In this document: piece after piece, positions 57,534 through 64,000 of the stretch | Position numbering within the stretch: the stretch's first letter is position 1 | How the letters are laid out: each line of letters begins with the position of its first letter | Program-made: the position numbers and the translations under genes | The notes under the pieces: generated by a model | What the model was told of the DNA's origin: nothing | What the model saw: the letters and a program-made list of their open reading frames with translations, nothing else | Database searches by the model: none | Origin: an uncultured Bacteroidales bacterium | GTDB lineage: Bacteria > Bacteroidota > Bacteroidia > Bacteroidales > Bacteroidaceae | DNA: 64,000 nucleotides | Direction of reading: 5' to 3' | NCBI GenBank assembly: GCA_902786925.1 | Contig: CADAEK010000005.1 | Coordinates: forward strand, 28,519 to 92,518

Positions 57534-57659
57534 AAGTATGAAACAACAATTTGTAAGTTTGAAAAAATTTTTCTCAAGTTTGAAAAAATTTTTCCTAAGT
57601 TTAGAAAAATATTTCTTAAGTTTAGAAATTCTTTTCCTAAGTTTGGAATAATTGTTCAC
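57534..57659. repeat. Six-copy 21-bp tandem array with phased A/T tracts
   Basis: Units begin at 57534, 57555, 57576, 57597, 57618 and 57639, with a partial one at 57660. The unit is AAGTTTGAAAAAATTTTTCCT with changes. A6T5-type tracts recur every 21 bp (two helical turns), which predicts strong intrinsic bending. Because 21 is a multiple of 3, both strands read as heptad-like peptides (KFEKIFL, KLRKNFF), but neither open frame has a convincing start. It lies between the divergent protease and lrgA promoters. I see nothing else certain in 57389-57837. Confidence 0.9.
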
Positions 57660-57837
57660 AAGTTATGAATAACGCAGCAAGAAGCCTATTTCTGATGCCA
57701 AAAGGAGAGGCTGTATGCAGCGTGCATATCGACACACGGCAGCGGCAGTTTTGGGATGTTCGGCAAGGTTTACATGATATATGTCATGGGAACGGCAAGA
57801 AAAGAGATGTTTTCTTTCCTCGGCGCTCGGTTTTGCG

Positions 57838-57845
57838 TAACTTTG
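57838..57845 (+). promoter_or_regulatory. -7 element of the lrgA promoter
   Basis: TAACTTTG fits TAnnTTTG, with a -33-like TTTC at 57815-57818 (19 bp). It implies a leader of about 60 nt before lrgA. Confidence 0.65.
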
Positions 57846-57913
57846 CACAGAAAACGAAAAAAGGCGAGACAGGATTTGTCTCGCCAAGATTATATAAGAA
57901 CAGAGGACACGAT

Positions 57914-58288
57914 ATGGGAATCTTTAAGCAACTGGCCATTATCATTGGCTGTCTGGCTGTGGGCGAACTGATTGTCTGGCTCACACATGTGCCGGTGCCA
58001 TCCAGCATTCTGGGCATGCTCCTGCTGACAGCACTGCTGCAGATGAAGGTGCTGAAACTGGAATGGGTGGAAAGCCTGTCGGACTTTCTTGTGGCAAACA
58101 TGGGCTTTTTCTTTGTGCCGCCTGGCGTGGCGCTGATGCTCTACTTCGACATCATCAAAGCTGAGTTCTGGCCCATCGTCGCATCTGTGGTCATCAGCAC
58201 CGTGCTGGTGATGGTGATGACAGGATGGAGCCACCATCTCACTCGTTTACTGATTGGCAAGTTGAGGAAGAAAGAGAAGAAAAGCTGA
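57914..58288 (+). CDS. lrgA: CidA/LrgA-family holin-like membrane protein
   Basis: The 124-residue protein has four hydrophobic segments and the family pattern VPVPSSILGMLLLTALL (about residues 31-47), then MGFFFVPPGVALML. LrgA/CidA proteins are small membrane proteins with holin/antiholin-like roles in murein hydrolase control and, in several bacteria, pyruvate transport with LrgB. The open frame extends far upstream, but the start at 57914 matches family length and follows the promoter. The stop-to-lrgB gap is 175 nt, unusually wide for this pair. Confidence 0.88.
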   Translation: MGIFKQLAIIIGCLAVGELIVWLTHVPVPSSILGMLLLTALLQMKVLKLEWVESLSDFLVANMGFFFVPPGVALMLYFDIIKAEFWPIVASVVISTVLVMVMTGWSHHLTRLLIGKLRKKEKKS

Positions 58289-58308
58289 ATAAAGCCTCAA
58301 AGCCTCCT

Positions 58309-58347
58309 CCCAACCTCCCCCTGAAGGGAGAGGAGAAGCGAGGTGGG
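58309..58347. repeat. Imperfect inverted repeat between lrgA and lrgB
   Basis: CCTCCCCC at 58314-58321 faces GGGAGAGG at 58326-58333 across TGAA, with one mismatch. The outer CCCAACCT and AGGTGGG arms also pair with a bulge. It could be a weak terminator or attenuator inside lrgAB, or a copy of a dispersed C-rich intergenic repeat. The rest of 58289-58463 holds nothing I can name. Confidence 0.4.
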
Positions 58348-58463
58348 AATGGAGAGAGTTGAACTAATCATTAACAATTTCTCATTCCTTAACTATCGTC
58401 CTTTTTAACTTCCATGAGCACAGCGAATTAACTTCCTATTTAACTTCAATAACATTGTAAATA

Positions 58464-59165
58464 ATGGTTCTAGAATATTTTCAAAACGAAAACTTTTTGC
58501 TGACGCTGACGTTTGGCGTCTATTTCTTGGCACGCTACATCCAGCGGAAAGTAGGTTGGGCATGGCTCAACCCTATTCTGGTGAGCATCGCGTTCCTGAT
58601 TCTGTTTCTGAAACTGACCGGTGTCAGCTACGAGACTTACGAGAGGGGCGGCGCAAAAATTGACTTTTGGCTGAAGCCTGCCGTAGTAGCCCTGGGTGTT
58701 CCGCTTTACCGCCAGTTGGTAGCCATCAAGAAGCAGATTCTTCCAATCGTCGTATCGCAAATAGTTGGTTGCACAACGGGCATCGTGTCTGTGGTGCTGA
58801 TTGCCAAGTGGCTGGGAGCGTCTCAGCCCGTCATCCTGTCGCTGGTGGCGAAGTCGGTCACAACCCCCATCGCCATGGAAGTCACGAGAACATTGCACGG
58901 CATCCCCTCGCTCACGGCTGCCATCGTGGTGGCAGTAGGCATCTTGGGAGCCATCATCGGCTTCAAGGTACTGCATTTCGGACACATCAATCATGCTGAC
59001 TCACAGGGGCTTTCCATCGGCACAGCATCGCACGCGGTAGGCACATCGGCTGCCATGCAACGAGGCGAAGAGCATGGTGCCTTCGCCTCGCTGGGATTGA
59101 TTCTAAACGGTGTATTCACCGCTGTTCTGGCTTCCGTCCTTTTGCGATGGATGGACATCGTATAA
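58464..59165 (+). CDS. lrgB: LrgB-family membrane protein
   Basis: The 233-residue partner of LrgA has six or seven hydrophobic segments. Family motifs include PAVVALGVPLYRQ, SVTTPIAMEV and GTASHAVGTSAAMQRGE; the last two are the most conserved parts of LrgB. Bacterial LrgAB works in autolysis control and pyruvate uptake in Firmicutes; a role in Bacteroidetes is inferred. It ends just before the remnant on the other strand. No two-component lytSR pair is adjacent. Confidence 0.9.
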   Translation: MVLEYFQNENFLLTLTFGVYFLARYIQRKVGWAWLNPILVSIAFLILFLKLTGVSYETYERGGAKIDFWLKPAVVALGVPLYRQLVAIKKQILPIVVSQIVGCTTGIVSVVLIAKWLGASQPVILSLVAKSVTTPIAMEVTRTLHGIPSLTAAIVVAVGILGAIIGFKVLHFGHINHADSQGLSIGTASHAVGTSAAMQRGEEHGAFASLGLILNGVFTAVLASVLLRWMDIV

Positions 59166-59210
59166 CAGACACCCGTCCACTGGAACCGGCACTCTTTCAG
59201 CCCCTTCCAT

Positions 59211-59534
59211 CTATTGATGAATGAGCACTTTTCTATCTCCATGGAGATACACCCCTTTTGCCGTTGGCCTTTGGCCTATTTCCCGCCCATCTAACGTGCG
59301 CCAAACACCTGTCTCATCAGGCATTTTCAATGGGCTAGACTCTATTGAAGTCACACCTTCTGTTCCATAATTCAGTCCCATGCTGCGCACCTTGGCATAA
59401 TAATAATCGTTAAAGTCAAAGTACGCACGACAAGCACCTATCTTAGCCGCAACTTTCGGGTATGTCAACTGATTGCCTGCTCCAATGAAAAGGATGTTCG
59501 GATCGGCATAATCAAAGAGCGTGAAGCTGACTTT
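59211..59534 (-). pseudogene. C-terminal remnant of an S8-protease-like sorting-domain protein
   Basis: Directly after the era stop, an open frame of about 107 codons without its own good start matches the last about 105 residues of the S8 protease. The paired blocks are ILFIGAGNQLTYPKVAAKIG with ILFMGATNTLSFPKAGAKIG, CRAYFDF with CRAYFEL, AKVRSMGLNYGTEG with AKVRSMSLNFGTEG, and YLHGDRKVLI with YLHGGSIVVI. Only the sorting domain remains; the catalytic part is absent. The best reading is a leftover of a deleted paralogue. Readthrough from era could transcribe it, but translation is doubtful. Confidence 0.8.
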
Positions 59535-60416
59535 TTACTCTGGATTGTATCCAAACAGATTCAGTTCCTTCGTAGAATTTCGCCAATCCTTATCAACTTT
59601 AACAAAAGTCTCCAAATAGATGCTCTTGCCAAAGAACTTCTCAAGGCTCTTCCGTGCTTCAGTGGCCACCTTCTTGAGCGCCTTTCCCTGATGACCGATG
59701 ATAATGCCTTTCTGTGAATCACGCTCTACGTAGATGACTGCATTGATGTGGATGTGAGTCTTATCCTCTTTGAAGCTCTCCACTCCTACCTCAACGGAGT
59801 ATGGTATCTCTTTGTCGTAGTAGAGCAGTATCTTCTCGCGGATAATCTCGGTAACAAAGAACTTGGCAGGCTTGTCGGTCAGCTGGTCTTTGTCGAAATA
59901 TGGAGGGCACTCGGGCAATAGTTCCTTGATACGAGCCAAAACGGGCTGCACATTAAAGCGATGTAAAGCTGAGATAGGAAGTATCTCTGCCTTAGGCAAC
60001 AGCTCGTGCCATTGTTCCACTAAAGAGACAAGACTCTTCTCATCTGTCAAATCAATCTTGTTGATAAGCACAAGCACAGGAACGTCCAACTGCGCCACCT
60101 TCGACAGGAAATCGGCATTCTTATCAACTGTCTCCATGGGATCGGTCACATAGAGCAACACATCGGCATCAACCAATGCACTTTCGGAGAAAGCAAGCAT
60201 TGATTCCTGCAACTTATAATTAGGCTTCAGTACTCCGGGTGTGTCGGAAAACACAATCTGAGCATCCTCATCATTGATGATACCCATGATACGATGACGC
60301 GTGGTCTGCGCCTTGAACGTGGCAATGGAAATACGCTCCCCAACTAGGAGATTCATCAACGTGGACTTTCCCACATTCGGGTTACCCACAATATTCACGA
60401 AACCAGACTTATGCAT
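59535..60416 (-). CDS. era: GTPase Era
   Basis: Era is an essential GTPase that binds the 3' end of 16S rRNA in 30S assembly. The 293 residues carry G1 GNPNVGKST, G3 SDTPGV, G4 NKID, and a C-terminal KH domain with IIGHQGKALKKV and KVDKDWRNS. Length is complete, so the adjacent remnant does not cut into it. fabH lies upstream with a 290-nt gap that contains repeats. der, its usual neighbour, is displaced. Confidence 0.96.
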   Translation of the reverse strand: MHKSGFVNIVGNPNVGKSTLMNLLVGERISIATFKAQTTRHRIMGIINDEDAQIVFSDTPGVLKPNYKLQESMLAFSESALVDADVLLYVTDPMETVDKNADFLSKVAQLDVPVLVLINKIDLTDEKSLVSLVEQWHELLPKAEILPISALHRFNVQPVLARIKELLPECPPYFDKDQLTDKPAKFFVTEIIREKILLYYDKEIPYSVEVGVESFKEDKTHIHINAVIYVERDSQKGIIIGHQGKALKKVATEARKSLEKFFGKSIYLETFVKVDKDWRNSTKELNLFGYNPE

Positions 60417-60627
60417 AATTCAACAGGAAATAAACAGACTTACGTATGATGGATTAGAGGAACTTATGTACGATAGGATTGACAATAAACGGACTTATAC
60501 AGACAATCGCTTCATTAGTATGTTTGCAACAATTGCGACAAACATCACCTAACTTGAACGAAACTAGCTTACAACTATTTATATGGACAATAAAAGAGCT
60601 TATGCTGCTTTAGATAGACAATAAAAA

Positions 60628-60694
60628 AATGTATAATATACAATAGCCAATCCAGCGTGTCATCACCCCGAACAACCATTATATATTATACATT
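60628..60694. repeat. 13-bp inverted repeat in the fabH-era gap
   Basis: AATGTATAATATA at 60628-60640 is the exact reverse complement of 60682-60694, with 41 nt between. It could be a long-loop fabH terminator or the ends of a small non-autonomous element. The remaining gap (60417-60627) has degenerate copies of GACAATAAAnnnnCTTA and no gene. Confidence 0.6.
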
Positions 60695-60706
60695 ATTTAG
60701 TAGATA

Positions 60707-61789
60707 TTACTTACGACCTCTCTTGGCGTACCACTCCTCACGGCTAATTGTTCCCTCTTTGTAGAACTCCGCTGGAGTATCGGCAAACTTGCTGCCATCG
60801 TAGCCCCATATCATGTAGCTTGCGCCCCATGTGAAGCCTGCGCCAAATGCGGTGAAGATAAGCTTATCACCCTTCTTAAGCTGGGGTTCATACTCCCAAA
60901 GACAGAGAGGGAGAGTACCACCAGAAGTGTTGGCCATATGGTCAATGTTAATCATCACATGATCTTCTTCCACGCCAATGCGACGAGCTACTGCGCTCTC
61001 AATACGTACATTCGCCTGATGAGGAACAACCCATGCAATATCATCCTTAGTGAGATTGTTACGCTTTGCTACCAACTCCACAGCATCAGACATGTCAGTT
61101 ACAGCGTGCTTGAACACTGCACGACCTTCCTGATACACAAAGTGGAGACGCTGATCGACGGTCTCATGGCTTGGCATATTGGCTGAACCACCTGCTGCCA
61201 TGTGAAGATTCTCATAACCCTTGCCATCTACGCGAAGATAGCTGTCCATCAAGCCATAATCCTCTTCCGTAGCCTCCATCAGCACACATGCAGCACCGTC
61301 ACCAAAAATAGGACATGTGTTACGGTCCTGATAGTTCGTCATGGATGACATATGGTCACCTCCACACACTATAATCCTCTTGTATCGTCCGCTGCGGATG
61401 TAGTTAGCACCACACTCCATAGCGTAAAGGAAACCAGCGCATGCTGCTTCCATATCAAATCCGAAGGCATTCTTCAAGTCAAGATTGCCAATAATGAGCG
61501 AAGCAGTAGAAGGGAAATGGTAGTCGGGGGTTGTGGTTGCCACAATCACGGCCTCAATGGAGTCAGGATCAGCACCTGTCTTATCCAACAGCTGCTTCAC
61601 GGCCTTAGTCATCATGAATGATGTGCCGCGACCCTCTTCTGGCTTAAGGATGTGGCGCGTCTTCACGCCTATGCGTTCCATAATCCATTCATCGCTTGTC
61701 TCAACGATGGTGGACATCTCCTCATTGTCAAGGATATAAGTAGGAACCCAACCGCCTACACCAGTAATAACAGCATTTATCTTTCCCAT
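60707..61789 (-). CDS. fabH: 3-oxoacyl-[acyl-carrier-protein] synthase III
   Basis: FabH starts type II fatty acid synthesis by condensing acyl-CoA with malonyl-ACP. The 360-residue protein, slightly longer than the usual 315-340, has the catalytic C117 in DMEAACAGF, His in [10 protein letters not shown] and Asn in [24 protein letters not shown] opens the thiolase fold, and the C-terminal tail after WGYDG adds about 30 residues. It follows rpmF after 17 nt, a conserved pairing that links lipid and ribosome synthesis. Confidence 0.95.
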   Translation of the reverse strand: MGKINAVITGVGGWVPTYILDNEEMSTIVETSDEWIMERIGVKTRHILKPEEGRGTSFMMTKAVKQLLDKTGADPDSIEAVIVATTTPDYHFPSTASLIIGNLDLKNAFGFDMEAACAGFLYAMECGANYIRSGRYKRIIVCGGDHMSSMTNYQDRNTCPIFGDGAACVLMEATEEDYGLMDSYLRVDGKGYENLHMAAGGSANMPSHETVDQRLHFVYQEGRAVFKHAVTDMSDAVELVAKRNNLTKDDIAWVVPHQANVRIESAVARRIGVEEDHVMINIDHMANTSGGTLPLCLWEYEPQLKKGDKLIFTAFGAGFTWGASYMIWGYDGSKFADTPAEFYKEGTISREEWYAKRGRK

Positions 61790-61806
61790 AAGAAAGGAAT
61801 GTTAAA

Positions 61807-61992
61807 TTAGATTGCAGCTTCCTTAACAATAGCCACCTTACCACGGTAGTAACCGCATGAAGGACAAACGGTGTGATATACGTAGAATTCACCGCAATTT
61901 GGGCATACAGCAAGTGTTGGAGCTACTGCAACGTCATGAGTTCTTCTTTTTCTTGTACGAGTCTTTGACTGTCTTCTTTTAGGATGTGCCAT
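61807..61992 (-). CDS. rpmF: 50S ribosomal protein L32
   Basis: The 61-residue basic protein begins MAHPKRRQSKTRTRKRRTHD, the L32 signature. It carries four cysteines for zinc, C30, C33, C43 and C46, in CPNC and CPSC. This is the zinc-binding (C+) form. It lies 13 nt after the DUF177 gene, the standard order in bacteria. Confidence 0.98.
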   Translation of the reverse strand: MAHPKRRQSKTRTRKRRTHDVAVAPTLAVCPNCGEFYVYHTVCPSCGYYRGKVAIVKEAAI

Positions 61993-62005
61993 TTTCTTGT
62001 TATTT

Positions 62006-62578
62006 TTATAGTTTATCTTTCAGTTGTTTCAGCGCTGCCCAACGGTCATCAACAGGTTCATCGGAATCTTCCCCTATGACTACGCTACGCGAATCGCTGC
62101 TTAGCGAATTATCCTGCTCTGTACCCTCCCCTCCACTTCGGGTGGATTGATGACGGCTGAGTTCGTGCATCATCGTATCGTCACATTTCCCAGGTTCGTG
62201 ACAACACACGATTGGCATACTGAGCACTATAAATTCATAGATGAATTGTGCAAGGTCTATGCGACCTTCTGCCTCAGGAACAACTACACAATCACCTTCG
62301 TCAGCATACTCATCTCCTAGCTTCACGTTCAAAACATCTGTTGTCTCAATCCGCAATTCGAGATCAGACATACAACGATCGCATGGTACTATGACTGTGC
62401 CGACGCTTTGTATCTGGAACTTATAGATTGTATTCGCGCCCTTGCAAGTCACCGTAGAATGCAACTTACCACGCTGAATGAGCCCATCAATTTGACGAAA
62501 AAAAGCATCATCAATATCGTACTCAAAGGTCTTACCCTCAAGTCCGCGACTCAACAAATCAATCTTAAAAGTATCCAT
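62006..62578 (-). CDS. DUF177 (YceD-like) protein
   Basis: The 190-residue acidic protein has the DUF177 core: VPCDRCMSDLELRIET (about residues 79-94) and FIYEFIVLSMPIVCCHEPGKCD (about 133-154). In the family these carry Cys pairs that may bind metal. YceD proteins accompany rpmF across bacteria and are implicated in 23S rRNA handling. A Ser/Asp-rich tail of unknown use follows residue 155. It is first in the operon and has its own promoter. Confidence 0.88.
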   Translation of the reverse strand: MDTFKIDLLSRGLEGKTFEYDIDDAFFRQIDGLIQRGKLHSTVTCKGANTIYKFQIQSVGTVIVPCDRCMSDLELRIETTDVLNVKLGDEYADEGDCVVVPEAEGRIDLAQFIYEFIVLSMPIVCCHEPGKCDDTMMHELSRHQSTRSGGEGTEQDNSLSSDSRSVVIGEDSDEPVDDRWAALKQLKDKL

Positions 62579-62595
62579 GATATGCTTTTAGACTG

Positions 62596-62603
62596 CAAAG
62601 GTA
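62596..62603 (-). promoter_or_regulatory. -7 element of the DUF177-rpmF-fabH operon promoter
   Basis: Leftward TACCTTTG fits TAnnTTTG, 18 nt upstream of the start, with a GTTG -33-like box at 62623-62620. Confidence 0.65.
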
Positions 62604-62683
62604 CGAATTAATTTATTAACAACGAGAAAATAAAAGAACTTTTTTCTCAAGCCACTCTAAAAACGGGATTCTCAATCATCCAT

Positions 62684-63865
62684 TTACACATCCACCTTAG
62701 CTTTGGGCAACTCGATTCGAAACGTTGTACCGACACCGATGACAGAATCTTTCACATAGATTTTCCCATGATGATACTCCTCAACGATACGCTTTGCCAA
62801 AGATAATCCCAAGCCCCATCCACGCTCTTTAGTTGTAAAGCCTGGCTTGAAAACTGAACGGAAATTGGACTTAGGAATTCCTTTTCCTGAATCCTTCACC
62901 TCTACGTACACATAGTGTTCATCTTCCTCTACAACGACCTCGATGCTTCCAGCTCCTCCCATCGCATCCACCGCATTCTTACACAAGTTCTCCGCAACCC
63001 ATTCAAACAAACTAGGGATAAGATTGGCAATGACTGGGCCATCAGGGAAAATCGTACGCATTTGAACCTTGTTTGAAGTGCGCTTATCCATATAAACCAC
63101 CACACGCGACAACACATCCAGCACATTTTCAGGTTTAGGGTCGGGGATAGAACCAATTTTCGAGAAACGCTCGGCAATTCGCTCTAAACGCTTGATATCC
63201 TTTTCCATTTCCGGCAACAAGACATCATCTGGATAGCTCTCTTTAAGAACTTCATGCCATGCAATTAAGCTTGAAATGGGCGTACCCAATTGATGCGCAG
63301 TCTCTTTTGAAAGCCCGACCCATACTTTATTCTGCTCGGCTCTCATTGCCGAGAACAAGGCAAATATGGCAATAAGCACAAAGAGTATAACAACACCTAA
63401 TTGAATATAGGGATAAATAGCCAAACGCTTCAACATCAGCGATTCGTCATAGCATATATGAATATAACCGCCTTGATCAAACTCTTGGGGAAGGTCTATC
63501 CTTATCACACGTCCATGAGAGCGGAAATCTTTAGCTAACGCAGATAAATAAAGGACTGAATCTTCATCAGAAGAAAACCTTTTATTGATGTTACGAGCGG
63601 ACAAAGCTATTCCTTTCTGATCTGTCAATATCACAGGAATTGTACGATTTCCATTAATAACCTTCAACACAAGGTTCATATCGGTATTCTCGTCAGCAGC
63701 ATTCAACGAACGCATTGCTTCCGCCCAGACTCCCATTCTGTTCCGCTCTTCCTGTTCCAAGTCTGAAATCAGGTAGTTGCTAACAAGTAAGGATCCAATG
63801 GCTATCAGAACAGCCACAAGAAGCAACACATATCTAATATGTCGTATCCTTTCGAACATTTGCAT
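62684..63865 (-). CDS. Orphan membrane sensor histidine kinase
   Basis: The 393-residue protein has transmembrane helices at about 11-33 and 152-173 around a small periplasmic sensor. The dimerisation helix carries the phospho-acceptor H191 in ETAHQLGTPISSL. The HATPase domain shows the N-box NLCKNAVDAM, G1 DSGKGIP, and G2 GWGLGLSLAKRIVEEYHHG. There is no HAMP domain. No response regulator is adjacent, so it is an orphan within the window. It begins just 15 nt after the U-tract of the rRNA terminator with no recognisable promoter between. The start could be the ATG at 63865 or 63859. Confidence 0.92.
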   Translation of the reverse strand: MQMFERIRHIRYVLLLVAVLIAIGSLLVSNYLISDLEQEERNRMGVWAEAMRSLNAADENTDMNLVLKVINGNRTIPVILTDQKGIALSARNINKRFSSDEDSVLYLSALAKDFRSHGRVIRIDLPQEFDQGGYIHICYDESLMLKRLAIYPYIQLGVVILFVLIAIFALFSAMRAEQNKVWVGLSKETAHQLGTPISSLIAWHEVLKESYPDDVLLPEMEKDIKRLERIAERFSKIGSIPDPKPENVLDVLSRVVVYMDKRTSNKVQMRTIFPDGPVIANLIPSLFEWVAENLCKNAVDAMGGAGSIEVVVEEDEHYVYVEVKDSGKGIPKSNFRSVFKPGFTTKERGWGLGLSLAKRIVEEYHHGKIYVKDSVIGVGTTFRIELPKAKVDV

Positions 63866-63884
63866 AACATATATATAACGAAAA

Positions 63885-63912
63885 AGCCCTCCACATTATT
63901 GTGTGGAGGGCT
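63885..63912 (-). terminator. rRNA operon terminator
   Basis: AGCCCTCCACA at 63885-63895 pairs perfectly with TGTGGAGGGCT at 63902-63912, and five A at 63881-63885 give the U-tract on the leftward transcript. It lies 8 nt past the 5S 3' end. Confidence 0.9.
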
Positions 63913-63920
63913 CCATCAAG

Positions 63921-64000
63921 AAGGCGGCGACCTACTCTCCCGCATTGCGGTGCAGTACCATCGGCGCGCCCGGGCTTAACTTCTCTGTTCGGGATGGGAA
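63921..64000 (-). rRNA. rrf: 5S ribosomal RNA (3' part, cut by the window edge)
   Basis: Leftward sequence contains CCGAACAGAGAAGTTAAGCC (loop B/C region), the middle helices, and the 3' part GGGAGAGTAGGTCGCCGCC. About 80 of roughly 110 nt are visible; the 5' end lies beyond 64000. The 23S and 16S genes should follow outside the window. Confidence 0.92.

Noticed and set aside
57471..57668. Heptad-like small proteins on both strands of the 21-bp array
   Set aside because: Both strands are open only because the repeat is a multiple of 3 and low in stops; neither frame has a convincing start or neighbour.
58289..58463. A small gene between lrgA and lrgB
   Set aside because: Only the C-rich inverted repeat and a low-complexity stretch are seen; no sustained frame with a start.

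Overview
The window (about 50% GC) looks like a chromosomal segment of a Bacteroidales bacterium, most likely Prevotellaceae. The evidence is: promoters of the Bacteroidetes type (TAnnTTTG at -7, TTTG about 19-20 bp upstream); almost no Shine-Dalgarno sites; a PorQ homologue of the type IX secretion system; a secreted S8 protease with a Prevotella-style C-terminal sorting domain; and Bacteroidetes gene orders (parA-parB-DUF5683-mltD-rel, tig-clpP-clpX-recQ, DUF177-rpmF-fabH-era). Family level is inference; no species is claimed.

Layout. 1-10250 (+): the tail of a probable ftsH, cdsA, a DUF349 protein, then a tightly packed run DUF1573 - meaB - porQ - cmk - ispH - fdtA - GNAT - fdtB, much of it coupled by ATGA overlaps. 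10250-16800: a triple palindrome array, tRNA-Gln, surE, lpxB, a small unknown gene, rsmA and a flippase-like gene reading from overlapping divergent promoters, pepD and a MerR regulator. 16850-26730 (-): an accessory operon with a membrane sensor/SpoIIE phosphatase/anti-sigma kinase fusion, a STAS antagonist, and a 2437-residue NRPS (C-A-T-C-A-T-R). 27350-33460 (-): parA-parB-DUF5683-mltD-rel. 33460-34430: a 23-bp tandem array, then tRNA-Val and tRNA-Pro. 34590-42800 (-): an OmpA-family protein, then PPIase - SurA - OstA/LptA-like - small membrane protein - mutL. 43080-50790 (-): guaB, recQ, clpX, clpP, tig. 50940-54090 (-): a sodium symporter, a DUF4878 lipoprotein and der. 54290-59530: an accessory islet (small peptide, S8 protease, 21-bp curved-DNA array, lrgA, lrgB and a gene remnant) lying between der and era. 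59535-62580 (-): era, fabH, rpmF, DUF177. 62680-64000 (-): an orphan sensor kinase and the 3' part of a 5S rRNA gene.

Most of the window is core envelope, translation, proteolysis and chromosome-maintenance machinery. The strongest candidate for an undescribed system is the SpoIIE-STAS-NRPS operon: a complete partner-switching module (signal sensor, phosphatase, kinase and phosphorylatable antagonist) placed in front of a reductase-terminated peptide synthetase, with no sigma factor in sight. A second theme is three unrelated intergenic arrays with units of 24, 23 and 21 bp, each close to two helical turns; dyad symmetry is clear in the first two units and the third carries A/T tracts.
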